Shown here piece by piece: positions 9,225 to 21,796 of a stretch of 64,000 bases of DNA (within the stretch, counting starts at the first letter, position 1; each line of letters starts with the position of its first letter). The notes under the pieces are model-generated. The model saw only the letters and a program-made list of their open reading frames with translations. It searched no databases and was not told the DNA's origin. A program made the position numbers and the translations under genes. The stretch covers positions 12,940,000 to 13,003,999 of the forward strand of contig NC_091173.1 of assembly GCF_040958095.1 (NCBI RefSeq), written 5' to 3'. This stretch comes from Procambarus clarkii. Taxonomy: Eukaryota > Arthropoda > Malacostraca > Decapoda > Cambaridae.

Positions 9225-12200
9225 AGGCTGCTATTATCATCATTACTAGAAGTATCATCATTATTATTGGTGGTTGCACCAGCGACCCAGGCAACAGGAC
9301 CAGCTGGTCTTGGTGTCCAGAAACAAGTTAGAGCAGCAAACCAATGTTTGCTACAAATAACACAAATGTTAGCTTACGTCATTGTCAGTCTGCAAGACGT
9401 AGGCTGGTGTCGGCACCGGTGTCACCTGATATTCGCCACTTGCTAATTCTCGGTGATTTAGATTTACTAGTACGCAAAATTTTGGTTCTGTCAAATGGTT
9501 GTTGACATTTTATAACACTTCCTAATCGTCGATGCTCTTTAGGAACTTTTTTATCTTAATTAAATGATATATAATATAAAGGTCATATATACATCAATTT
9601 ACAAGGGAAATACTACATTAAATATAGTTTATATATTTCTCAATAAACCTATTAAATGTATTCTTGATCCAGCCTTTCAAGAACTTCAGCATTTTGTCTA
9701 CTGAGTAACCCTCCTGCCTGCCTATCCACTCACAAAAATGTAATCAGAAAGTCTGAACAATTGTTGCAGAGCTCTTATATATTCTCGATGCAATTATGTT
9801 TACATACGCTACAAATATTTATGGTAATAGATTCTTATTATTTATGATAATAGTTTCAGAAATTCTGCACGGGTTCACCTTATCGTATACATCGTGTGTT
9901 CTTATATATTTTTCATTCTTTCCTATCATCTACTACATATTTACACTAACAGAAAAGTTCATAAATAAGCAGATTAGTTAAATAATTTTAGTTCTATAAA
10001 GCACAAAATACAAACAATTTTGTTATGGAGACTGAAATATTTGTGATTTTCATTTTCATCGGCCGCATGTTGAATGATGTCTATGATCCCCAGGTTGCAG
10101 GGTGCCCTGCAACACTTTACACGAACACTTAATGGTGTTGTGGCGTGTCTCTCAGCTGCCTGGTACAGCAACGTTGTTGGATGCACAAACCAGTAGAGGT
10201 GAAGACCGAATAACACACAAACTGCGACTAGGCTTTCTATGGGGATGATAATGCTTGAGCCTGGGATCAACAAAATATAAAAAAGCACAAATATGTGAAC
10301 GACTAAATAGACATTCCTTGTCATTATTATTCGTTGGTCAACGTAGCTGCTATCACTGCTACTATTCTTAATAGTACTGCTACTTTAGCATTTAATTTTG
10401 AATGAGTCGGCGTCAATATTCCTGGCAATGCGAGGCTAGAATTATTTCATCATACATTTATTTTCAAGTAGAATACCCAGAACCGCCTATACTGTCCTTC
10501 CTGTATGGTTGTGAGAAAGAGTATTGTATCTTAAGTATGCACCATCTCGCCCCTTCTCTTGACGGCTGCAAACAAGGAAGGAAGAGGGACGGAGAAGGAA
10601 GGAGGCTACGTGGTGGGGGAAGATTTGTAGGAATGTATCCTGATTTGCTCACTAACGTGATCATCAGGACTGGATCCGAGTTATATCCCGGTAATACACA
10701 GTTTTTTTTCCTAACTGCCTTTTTTATACTGCTTCTGGTGCTACTGCCTTTTCTGCTGCCAGTGCTGCTGCTGCTGCGTCTAGCGAGCGAGCAGTCTGTC
10801 AGAGGAGACGGTGCTAGCGGGGCTGGTCACATCACTTCACCGCGTGAACGTGTTGCGAGGGGTGAGAAATAAGCTTATTGATAGCCGGCATCACCACGTC
10901 CACAGTCTTGTATAGAGTTGAAGTCATTTTGGTCTAGCAAGACACTCCCTCTTACTGCTCACCCAGCAGTAATTTGGGACCTGGTTATAAATCAATTCCA
11001 GGATCGTGTTCCAGGAAAAACTAGTAGGGTAAGGCTTAAAATGAGTTATAAAAAAGGGAATACTCTAAGCCTGCGAACAGAATTCAGAATCCAGCTTCAC
11101 CTGTACCCACAGGTGTTACAAAAAAAAAAACAATAAAAAAATAAACAATTCCACGGAGGTCTAACAAGACACTCCACTTCAGGTCCCCAGCAAGACCAAA
11201 GACAGTACGCCTATGAATCAGCCGCCCCGTCACGACCAATAACATAGTGTCCATTGATAAGGAAAATGATCAGGTCTTGACGTGGGCAGCTTCCACGAAC
11301 CTCACCTGCCTGGGGAATAATGATGACGCCGGCAGCCCCTCTTTACCTTAACTTAGAATATAAAGACAATAATCTAATATGGAAATCAGCAGCATTCATG
11401 AAATACTGTGAGCTAATGGCAATGGTCAGTGAACTCTGATGGTTGTTTTATGAGACATGATACAGCACACGGAATACGTACACGCGCACACAAATGCTTA
11501 CACACGCTCGTACACACTCTCAATTACACGCTTAAAGACACGTGAGCATAAACGCACATGCAGGTACACACACACATACGCAAATACATAAGATGCTCGA
11601 AAACACAGATAGGTAAGCACATAACTGTAACGGACATACATACACACACACGCGCGCGCTTATAAAAAATCAACAAAACTAAATCAAACACGTTTAAAAA
11701 TATGTGACATACAAAAACATCTGCAGAAAAACATTGTAAGATCTAAAAGCTTTCATGATCTAGTAAATATTTAACATCTTTGGCATAATCTCTAGCATAT
11801 ACCATACACAAGCCTAGTTCTATTGGATGTTAATAACACAAAGCCTAGTCATATTGGTTATTGTTTATAACGCAAACAATGTCTGGTTGTTATTTGTGTT
11901 ATAATGCCTGGTTGTACTGGTCGTTATTATTAACGCAAACAATTCCAGGTTGTATTGGTTGTTAGTTATTTATAAGACAAACAATGCCTGATTGTTTTGA
12001 TTGTTGTTTATAATGCAACAAATGCCTGTTTGTATCAGTTGTTAGTCGTATATTGATGTTATAGACGTGGGAGAAGTTGAGCTGCTTAAAAAATCAGCGT
12101 CCCTGAAGAGAGACATCGGCCATCGAAACTATAACCTTAATATAATGTCATTGTAATAATAATGAATTAAACTATCGGTAAAGGAAGCATGGCAATTATC

Positions 12201-12396
12201 AACAATAATATCAATATACAAATAATTAGAATACGATAAAAAAGATAACCGCTAATAATAACAATAAAAATAATAATGCAACTTATAAAAAATATATTTA
12301 AATAGTACCCCGGTAAAAATTATTTAATTTTAAATTTCCTGCCGTACACGGTAAAATATTTCATAAGACACTAAGAGAACAGAGTATCAGAGCATC

Positions 12397-12397
<1 letters not shown>
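9224..12397. other. Intergenic; degenerate ~55-bp tandem repeat at 11840-12040
   Basis: No gene supported. The 156-residue frame at 10402-10872 shows only a low-complexity Leu run. An A10 run lies near 11120. From about 11815 to 12045 there are four to five imperfect units containing ACAAACAATGCCTGGTTGT and TTATAA. Confidence 0.45.

Positions 12398-12491
<94 letters not shown>
12398..12491. repeat. (TA)n microsatellite
   Basis: TA run with a phase break near 12419 and a TATATGTATATA interruption near 12478. Confidence 0.96.
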
Positions 12492-13910
12492 TTACGTATT
12501 TATTAATTATTCTTCAAAAATGGATTTACATTTCAGTGGGTGTGGATACATAGGCAGGAAAGAGGTGAGGTACAATGTCTTTAATGGCATATTAATAAGG
12601 TATTAGTGAGATAAATGTGTATCAATGATCCTACTCAAATCGCCCTTTAACTGATCAATCCAAAATGGATCTAAATTACACAAACTACTGCTAATGTTCA
12701 AATTACATAATTTTGTACTCTGTATTAAAGCAGATTCAATAATGTTTTTATTGAAAATGCTTTTTCAATTCGTTATTGAAGAAACAAATGAACAAACAAA
12801 GCATTAGACAATTGGTCGTGTCTTACAGAGTATTTATGTTGCGAAATTCTAAATTTCAAATCTTTGGATGTTTGCTCTACATAGAACTTATTACAGTCTT
12901 TACAAAGTAGTTTGTAAATGACACAATTATCACTACGAAGACTATTTCTAACTAATAGCTTTCCAACAGTATTTTCCTAATTAAACAATACATATACTTC
13001 AACAAGTTTCAAGATCTTGACAATATTTTCGAACCTAGAAAAATATGGTAAACATAAAAATTTTTGGTCGAATTTTCTCACTGTAGATATTATTATAATA
13101 TGTACGACGTTCTTTGCCACATTAAACTTCATAAAAACCCAGTGGATAACAAACTTTTGATGAAACACCATCAAATGTGCTGTGAAGTACACTGAATATT
13201 TCGAGTGAACACAGTTGTCCGAGAAACATGACTAAGAAAACGAGTTGAAAACCTCCACTAACAAAGAAACATCAGTACTCCTCAATAGGAGCATCTGCGA
13301 CACCGGAAATATCATCATAAACTCTTCACAGGGACAATAACAGCGATGAAACTCTCCAGCTAATTAATGCTTGGGAATCAGATTCTGTTCCCAGCACTTG
13401 ATAAAAGCATGAAGGCACTTATAATATATAAAGATAACTTGGGAGCCACAATGAGTGGGTTACCATCCCAGGATCTGGTCGCCAACTGATGCTACGAAAT
13501 AACTGAGATAATTATTTGTAACAAATTACGAATCGAATTAAGAGGTACAAGGATTCTTAAGTATTAATAGAAGTTATAAAATTATTTTCCAGGCTCAAAG
13601 GGGTGGGGAACACTAGGGACTTATAACTAACAGCTGTAAAGGTAGATCTCTCAAGGAGCCTCTCGCCTTGAGAATAAATTATTATCATGAGGAACCTTCC
13701 TTAATGAAAACACCTGATGAAGACATCGACGGGAGAGGTAAGAGACGTAACTGTAGCAGCAGAATGGAGCTATAACAATAGCATTACTATCAACAACAAA
13801 TGCATCAGTAGCTTCAGGAGTCACAGAAAGAAAGCATTAGCGCCACCAGGACTAAAAGAGTAGCAGTAACAGGAACGACAACAGCAGCAGTGAACACTTT
13901 AGCAGCACTG
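12492..13910. other. Unassigned AT-rich intergenic sequence
   Basis: No gene, tRNA or repeat family recognised. Confidence 0.4.
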
Positions 13911-13974
13911 TTATCGGTGACAATGGTAGCAACACCACCTGACGTAAACTGACAACACCATCACACCTTCCTGT

Positions 13975-14160
13975 AATATTATATCAGCCCCACAAGCAAC
14001 TGTAAGTTTATAGTAATCAGCCCCACAAGCAACTGTAAGTGCATAGCAATCAGCCATACAAGCAATCAGCCCCACAAGCAACTGTAAGTGCATACTAAAC
14101 AGCCCTACAAGCAACTATAAGTAAATAGCAATCAACCCCACAAACAACTGTAAGTGTATA
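13975..14160. repeat. Minisatellite, about 35-bp units, five copies
   Basis: Units contain CCCCACAAGCAACTGTAAGTG followed by ATAGCAATCAG, with point differences. Confidence 0.8.
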
Positions 14161-16600
14161 TCCAACATCACCATACAATCACCTGCAGAAGCAGCAAAAA
14201 CAACATACTTATTTCAACCAGTAGTGGTCACGCTAACAATAGCAACGAAAACAGAAGCATGGCATCAATGGTCGTTAGAAATAGTGTCCAAAACACATGT
14301 ACAACTAGTAGAAGTACATGCACAAGTAGCAGCAACAACATCAACTATAACTGCATTAGCCGGAACACAAACATGGGTATCATAACAGCAGACATCACAG
14401 TCAACCCAAGACAGCCGGCAGCAGCGTGACGGAGCCCACAACACGTTGACACCCGCAGACACTTGACTCTCTGAGTGACAGACAGCACACAACTTGCTAA
14501 GTCTGTGGACGTGCCTACAGGACACATACGTATTTCTTACTGCAACCTTAAAAGGGGATGGGAGGATGAAAGGTCAACGCTGCTCTGAGACACGTTAATG
14601 GGCAAGCCAGACTTGGGGCATAATGTCAGAGTAATTACGAACTACCGCCTATAACTGGCATTCCGCAAGTAAACATTATAATCCCCAACTGTCGACTCCT
14701 AAATTATGACTTAAGAGAAGCCAAGCTTGGAGGATCCAGCAGAGTAGAACTGCCAATCATGAATTCGGAATTCAGAATGCCAACATATGGCTTCCCTAGC
14801 GCTTAATGAGAAATACGGGAAGAGGGAAATCCAGCTCAAAAATGATGTGGTCCAAATGGAAAAAGTTTGTTCCCCTACGATTTCCCGCCACGAACGCGAC
14901 TAAGGACCTTTGAAGTTAAAGGATAAAGGATAGCTTTCTCAGCGTAAAGACTCGAGTAATGGGTAACTATCGACTGGATTCATGCAGGCCAGGTACCAAC
15001 CACCCTTCCTGCACCCCCCAAATCACCCCCTCCTCCAACTCGTCCAGTAGCCCAGAGGCCCAGTGGGCAGCCGACACGGCCGGCTGGGGAGTTTTTGTGT
15101 ATCAAGTCGTGACTTGCCCAGTGGATGGTGGCCTCCCAGCGGCGCTCCCATTGCTGCTTGGCCCCACCCTGCCTGACGAATATTCATACGAGGTTTTCAT
15201 TAGTTTTTACTTATTTCAACACCCTTTAGACGTTTCCATATTCATCCACATAATGAAAATACAGAGATATGTCTATTTTCGTCTAACAATAGCAAGATCT
15301 AAATGTGCAAGAGTGGAATTTCAAATATTCTGGAATTGCATTGTACCCCCTCGCACCCCCAAATTGTGGAGCGAGGTCTTGAGAGGAGCGTTGCGAGAGG
15401 CGAACGGTAGCTCAGACGTATCTCACAAGTTTCAAAGACTTTCAGTGAAGTTCAAAGTGTTTCTGAGGCTGCTTTTGATATGATCTTTATTGATTATTCC
15501 ATAAAGAAGCATAATTATAGGCCTCAGAAACTCTAAACCAACTCTACCTATTTCTGTCTTCTAAAATCTCGTTTAATCCAAATAAAGAGAGCTGTGAGAC
15601 GTTCACTGCTGGACCAAAGGCTTAATTTCTTGATAGTTATCTTAGCTGGTTGCTATATACAAAATTTACATTCATGGGGAAATGATCCACTCCAGGAAAT
15701 GGCGTACACCTGACCGTCAGTTAAATCAAGTATTTTTTTAATGTTCTTCCATATTTGGAGTTCGCTCACTCAACTTCGGAACAATTATTTTTTTTTGTTT
15801 ACTTAATTACAACTAATTTTCGATAAAACTTTGGCCAAACTCTAGTGTATTTTAACATTCCGAGTAATTATTTTCTAAGCGATATTTTCAGATTAACTTA
15901 AAATAAAATATCACTGTTTGATGGATGATAATCTTAGCCAATCTAAAAAATATCTTTAAAGGTTTATATTATTTTCAATAAGGAGAATCTCTGCTATTAA
16001 TCGTTATATTACGTTTTCAAAACCAATAATATAACTTTTACGTTATTTCCCCGCAGTCAAATGAAGAGTTTAATAGCTTTTCATACAGAAAGGTTCAGAA
16101 CGCTTCAGAGTGTAGAGCTCAAGTGGTCACATGCTTCATACCTTAAATAATACCACATTTTGATGAGTTTTAATCATAATCACGATTCATGATATGAATT
16201 TATATGATTCATAATCATAAATATGCTCATTTTATATTGATCTCATGTTGTTGAGTTTGAATCTTGTCTCGATAGGTTCAAAACTTGTTGGGTCCATATC
16301 TTCTGGGTCTTAAACATTAAGCAGTTCCTAATTTGTTAGGCTATTACGCTGTCGGGCTTATATTTGGTTTAGTTTATATATTGCCATTCATAATTTGCAG
16401 AGTTCACATTCCGTGGGGATTGTATCTTGATGGTCCATGACTCGTAGCCTTCGTTCTGTGTGTATCCTTCTCGCCATTATTAAAAATTCATGTGTACTGA
16501 TAACAAATGTTTAGAGCAAGTGCACATATGAATTTATAGGCTTTGTTTTCAATGAATATAAAAGATTTTATACAAAAGTTTATATTAGGTTGGGTTTGAT
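14161..16600. other. Unassigned intergenic sequence
   Basis: The 174-residue plus-strand frame at 14959-15483 has no motif I recognise, ends in a Leu-rich run, and has no support from neighbours. I regard it as chance. The AT-rich interval 15480-16600 holds nothing recognisable. Confidence 0.4.
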
Positions 16601-16664
16601 AAGTATTTTACATGAAGCATACCCCCTTATCAAAAGTCTGGGGAACCCAACTTATTAAGTCGGG

Positions 16665-16830
16665 CGCCAGATTCACGAAGCAGTTACGCAAGTACTTACG
16701 AAACGTGTACATTTTTCCTCAATCTTTGACGGCTTTGGTTACATTTATTAAACAATTTACAAGCATGAAAATTTCCCAATCAACTGTTGTTATTGTTATA
16801 ATCAGTCTCCTGGTGCTTCGGAGCTTATTT
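16665..16830 (+). repeat. Dispersed repeat, class uncertain
   Basis: The block beginning CCAGATTCACGAAGCAGTTACGC and running through TTTACAAGCATG to CTCCTGGTGCTTCGGAGC resembles a repeat I associate with decapod genomes, possibly a short DNA-transposon derivative. No terminal repeats or coding sequence are visible here. Confidence 0.35.
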
Positions 16831-18005
16831 GGCATTCTAAGAAACTAGTCAGCAGAAGAACGCTTAATTCTACCTGTGTGAACATTCTAGCGAAATTACA
16901 CAAGTGGTCAAGTTGGGTCATGGGTTTGGTTTGGTTAAACTTGGTTTGACTAGCTTTGATTTGGTGTGATTTAAGTTAGATTTCGTTAGGTTAGGTTTGG
17001 CGTGCTCTGATTTTTGGTTAGGTTAGGTGTATTTACACCAAACCATCCTCAAGCCAATTTGGTGAATATACACTGAGGGGAATTCATTTTTGTACTAAAT
17101 TATGTTCAGGACTAAGGTATACTTGCTGAGGGGTCGCTAAGCTTGTGTAATGGCCTAATAGCCCTCCGAAGGTGTGTAGGCTTTAAATGCAACACTAAAC
17201 CAAGCCAGGGTCATCACTACAGTGACTGGTTCAAAAGACGTATTTGGTAATATTTCACAAAGTATGTTTTTACAACTCGTCCTCCTAAAATTACTGTACT
17301 TATAGATCTATTTAGTCGAACTTACAAAAATTGAGTGTAGCAACCAACAATCTTCACGTTTTGTACTAACAATTTTGTAATTGACATGAACAAATAAATA
17401 CATTAAAATTTGTAGGTCTAAATATAGCACATGCATGTACTGCACTAGGCCTAAGATAGCATGTATTAGGCATAAGATTGCTTGGATACGTTAGGTTAGG
17501 GTTCATTAGTAACTTTTCCATTTTCGTGAACCCCAATTGGGCTTATTCAGTAATACAAACCGCGATCCTTTATGTGTCCAACAGTTCATTTTTGTTCGTT
17601 TGGCCAAATAGTTGCTATCTGTCCGAAATAGAAGGCATAGGGATAGCCTAATCCAACTTTCCAGCATGAAACATAAGGGGTATGCGAGGGTCATAGGCCA
17701 GTCAGGGTCGGCCAAAGTGTTCCCGTTTAATAAATATTAGCTTCTACAGCGGCCCCCTTACAACCAACAAAAAGTCTGAAATAAAATTGGGCATTTTTGT
17801 ATGTAGTTTTTCATTCTTATTCCTGCCGTTTACCCGCGAATTTCCATGATTTACTCGAAAACAATGAGTGTGAATTCATTTGTGTTCCATTAGTACAGTT
17901 TCTTAAACAATGAAAGACGGCGAAAGGTAGTGTAAGGAGAAAGAGACAGTATGGGAAAGAAAGAGGGTGAGAGAGAGGAGCTCCAGGTCCAAGAGACACC
18001 AATGG
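16831..18005. other. Intergenic with GGTTA-rich patches
   Basis: Positions about 16915-17030 contain scattered GGTTTGG/GGTTAGG words, including two GTTAGGTTAGG runs, resembling degenerate arthropod telomere-type TTAGG sequence. No gene recognised. Confidence 0.4.
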
Positions 18006-18009
18006 TCTG

Positions 18010-18215
18010 CAGTTGTTTCAGCCGAATGTTGTAGCAGTAGTCTACGTCGTCGGCTCAAATCGAGGGTCCCGGGTTCAATCCCCAGGAAAGACCGAGACGT
18101 TTGGGCAACGTTTCCTTTCACCTGATACGGCAGTAAATAGGTGCCCAAAAGTAGGCAACTGTTGTGGGTTGCATCTTGAGAAAGGTCAATAGATGGCCAA
18201 GGTGGAGAAACCTCG
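18010..18215 (+). mobile_element. tRNA-derived SINE, second family
   Basis: A head with B-box-like GGGTTCAATCCC (18071-18082), then a body with GTTTCCTTTCACCTGATACGG, CAGTAAATAGGTGCC and GTTGTGGGTTGCATC. The body resembles the 47.8-kb SINE family in plan but differs in sequence, and matches the 3.7-kb fragment better. Confidence 0.6.
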
Positions 18216-18555
18216 ACAATCCGAAGGTCACGGGGCACTGACAGCGGGACACTCTACGGACTCTTGACCAATGTGAGCATTTCGGTTGGAACTCAGAGAC
18301 AAGGCTCTTATAGGGGAGTGAATTCGGGACAACGTTCGAATCCTCTGTCACATAAAGACCCTCCCTACATAAAGAGGGATCTTTAGAGAAAACAATGTCT
18401 TAAAGTCATACGAGACAAATATTGCGGTTGTATAAGCTCACATTGTGACGAACTATTTCCAAAAAGCATTATAGCTTTCGGCACAACAACAAATTACACA
18501 ATTAATGGAACGGTTTTACGATACAGCAAACTCTGATGGTCAAAACTAACAACAC

Positions 18556-18695
18556 AACGAGGTCCGTTGGCCTCGTTAAAACATCTGTTGAGCACGTTAT
18601 GTCATCTGGTGTCGGTGCATCATGCTGTAACGAGGTCCATTTGACCTCGTTACAGCATCTACTAAGTGTACTTAATAAATGACAGTTTCCCATCA
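18556..18695. repeat. Tandem duplication carrying palindromic hairpins
   Basis: A unit of about 73 bp beginning AACGAGGTCC occurs twice. The second copy forms a perfect 15-bp hairpin: TGCTGTAACGAGGTC (18623-18637), 5-nt loop, GACCTCGTTACAGCA (18643-18657). The first copy forms a shorter imperfect one. The minus-strand frame over it is not credible as a protein. Confidence 0.75.
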
Positions 18696-18997
18696 CCGGC
18701 TTTGACTAACAAGTACACACAAATATTCAAAAGATCTACCAACAGAAGTTATAAGTTTTAGAGACAATTATTTTTTGGGCCCGGCAGAAGGCATGCTCTC
18801 TTCGTGAGCTTCGGAGAGTTGCTGGGAGCCTTGTTGATGCCCTCAAGGGGCAGGGTAGAGTGGTGTCTGAAGGCCTGGGCATGGACGGGTGGGGGAGGGC
18901 AGGCCATTAAAGAATGTAAGGTAAAGGGAAATGATTCTGATTTTGTTCCAAAGAGGATAGAGAATAGAGAGACACAAACAGACATGCACACAGAAAT

Positions 18998-19860
<863 letters not shown>

Positions 19861-19869
19861 GTACACCTC

Positions 19870-20150
19870 ATATTGTTACCCCTCTCTCGTCTGTCTCTCA
19901 TTCTCAACACCTCTCTCCCTCCCTCTTCCTTTCCTTTGTCTCCTATATATTCCTATCTTCATCTCTCTTCCTCCCTTTATATCTCTTTATCCATCTCCCT
20001 ACACATTCCTCTCTCTTTCTTCCTCTATCTCCATTCCTTTATCTGTCTCTCTATATATTCCTTTCTTATTCTCTCTTCCCTCTCTCTCTATCTCCCTTTC
20101 TTTATCTGTATGTATATCCTCGTCTCTGCTCCTAACTCTCTCTCCCACAC
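19870..20150. other. Pyrimidine-rich tract (CTCT/TCCC)
   Basis: A strongly C+T-biased plus strand with degenerate CTCTCTCCCTCC words. Frames here are low-complexity. Confidence 0.75.
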
Positions 20151-20365
20151 TTCAGAATACAGCCGCACTCATCACACGAGTATATTCATAATTCACATAC
20201 ATTGCACTGTGCAGTACAGCATACATCTACACACAAGTGTAACGTGTCATAATACAGTCACCTGCACCACTGTAACCATGCTGTAAACAATACTGCAATA
20301 TTGCATATCAGATTCAAACGTCGGTTGTAAACCAATTGCGCCCACTTAGAGAATTACAGGTGTAA

Positions 20366-20610
20366 ATGTGTGTGTATTTCTGTCTTTGTCTGTGTGTGTG
20401 TGTACGTTTTTTGTGTGTGTGCATTTATGTGCGTTTAGGTATGATTTATATGTGTGTGTGTGTTTTGGTGCGTTTGATGTATATGTGTGTGTGTGTGGAT
20501 GTATGTATGCGTTTATATATGTATGTATGTCTATGTGTTTGTATGTATGTATGTGTGTGTGTGTGTGTGTATGTTTATATGTATGTGTTTATGTATGTAT
20601 GTGTGTACTC
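20366..20610. repeat. Degenerate (TG/TATG)n tract
   Basis: TGTGTG, TATGTATG and TTTATATG words up to the left edge of the LTR retrotransposon. Together with 27735 onward it represents the pre-insertion site: a GT-rich repeat followed by ACTCACCTATTTGTG, the reverse complement of a LINE/SINE-type tail. Confidence 0.85.
20606..20610. repeat. Target site duplication, left copy (TACTC)
   Basis: TACTC immediately left of the 5' LTR is repeated immediately right of the 3' LTR at 27730-27734. Five base pairs is the usual gypsy-type duplication length. Confidence 0.93.
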
Positions 20611-21486
20611 TGTTACGTACCCTTATAAGATACGTAAGTGAATATATTAATATGTACATTTATAATTGTATGTAAATTACAAGCATGTATATTGTTATAC
20701 TTATATGTTCTATGCAAATGCACATTCATGTTACAGTGTTGGCGTTAGGCCCAGCGTATCGTGGGAATGATTGTTTATTTCTTTGTGTGATCAGTTTTCC
20801 CACGGGAACTAATGATTTATATGTGATCATCAGTGGGTAACAGAGTGAAATAATAATTGAGTGAACTGTATCTGGCAAATTGTCGTGGGATCGTCCGTTG
20901 CTGGGGTGTGCATGCCATTATGCTATTCTGTATGCATATTTTAATTACTATGTAAAGAAACACGTACTTTTGTTGTCTATATCAATATGTACTAATTATT
21001 CATTAAGTTAGTTTAAGATTACTCTTGTCACAATGTAGTGCTCCATTGTTGAAATATTAATAATTGTAACTTTGGCAATTTATTCGCGGGGCAAGGCAAT
21101 GTGTTTTTTGACTCTCATATTGGAGTTCAGTAGCTGAGCAGAAACCGGGGAGATAACACTTGTTGGAGTTAAGTCATTCTTTTATTCTAGCCATATAATT
21201 ATTCTTAGTATTGATTTAATGTCTGGAAGTTACAGTGAATTTTTTAATGTGATATATTGTGACCATATAATCATCTGTTTGCCTTTGAGATTTATTTAAT
21301 ATAAATTATATATATATACTTAGTATCTTTATTCTTCAGTCCTATGAAGATTCTATTTTATGCTCATTACCCATTAAGGGGTTATACTGGTGATTCGCTA
21401 TTGAGAACAGCAGTTGTGTCGTATCCCTAGACTTATTAAAGTTTGGCTGCTGTAGGATCACGAGCCGTAACGTACGATAGGTAACA
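20611..21486 (+). repeat. 5' LTR (876 bp)
   Basis: Begins TGTTACGTACCC and ends GATAGGTAACA, a short inverted terminal match. A TATA-like run lies at about 21307-21318 and an ATTAAA polyadenylation-type hexamer at 21435-21440, so transcription could start in between; this is inference from motif positions. It also contains ATGCAAAT (octamer-like) near 20713. Confidence 0.95.
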
Positions 21487-21494
21487 AAGAGTTA

Positions 21495-21512
21495 TGGGGG
21501 CCTGTGCCGGGA
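21495..21512 (+). promoter_or_regulatory. Primer binding site candidate (tRNA-Pro-like)
   Basis: TGGGGGCCTGTGCCGGGA begins 8 nt after the 5' LTR. It starts with the TGG expected from a tRNA CCA end and resembles the primer site complementary to tRNA-Pro used by several retroelements, with a difference in the middle. The match to a host tRNA cannot be tested here. Confidence 0.55.
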
Positions 21513-21796
21513 AATATTGTCCCACTTAACTTAACTATGCTAATCTAACCTTGCCTTCCTAGGTACCAGTGTCAAGTGTCTCTGTGTGTTTCTTAAGAAC
21601 TATTCCATGTGCCAAGCAAGCCTTCCTGTGTGTCAAGTAACAACGTTTCACGATTTTGAGGTAAGTCATCCTATATATTTTGTTTGTGCAGTGAGGCCAA
21701 GCGAATTTTCAGTGTGGTGACAATTTTACAGTGAAGTGTAGTGCAGTGCCATTGTGTTAATTAATTTTGTGAATCAAGTGCCAAGTGTTAGTAACG
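21513..21796 (+). other. Retrotransposon leader
   Basis: Untranslated sequence between the primer site and the gag start. It includes AGGTAAGTC at about 21659, which looks like a splice donor; no acceptor is proposed. Confidence 0.5.

Noticed and set aside
10402-10872. 156-codon plus-strand frame with a hydrophobic Leu segment
   Set aside because: The Leu run comes from a CTG/CTT-rich low-complexity stretch; no signal peptide start or domain.
14959-15483. 174-codon plus-strand frame
   Set aside because: No recognisable domain, ordinary base composition, no splice or promoter support; length is within chance for this window.
16915-17030. Interstitial telomere array
   Set aside because: GGTTAGG words are too few and too irregular; they may be only degenerate repeat sequence.
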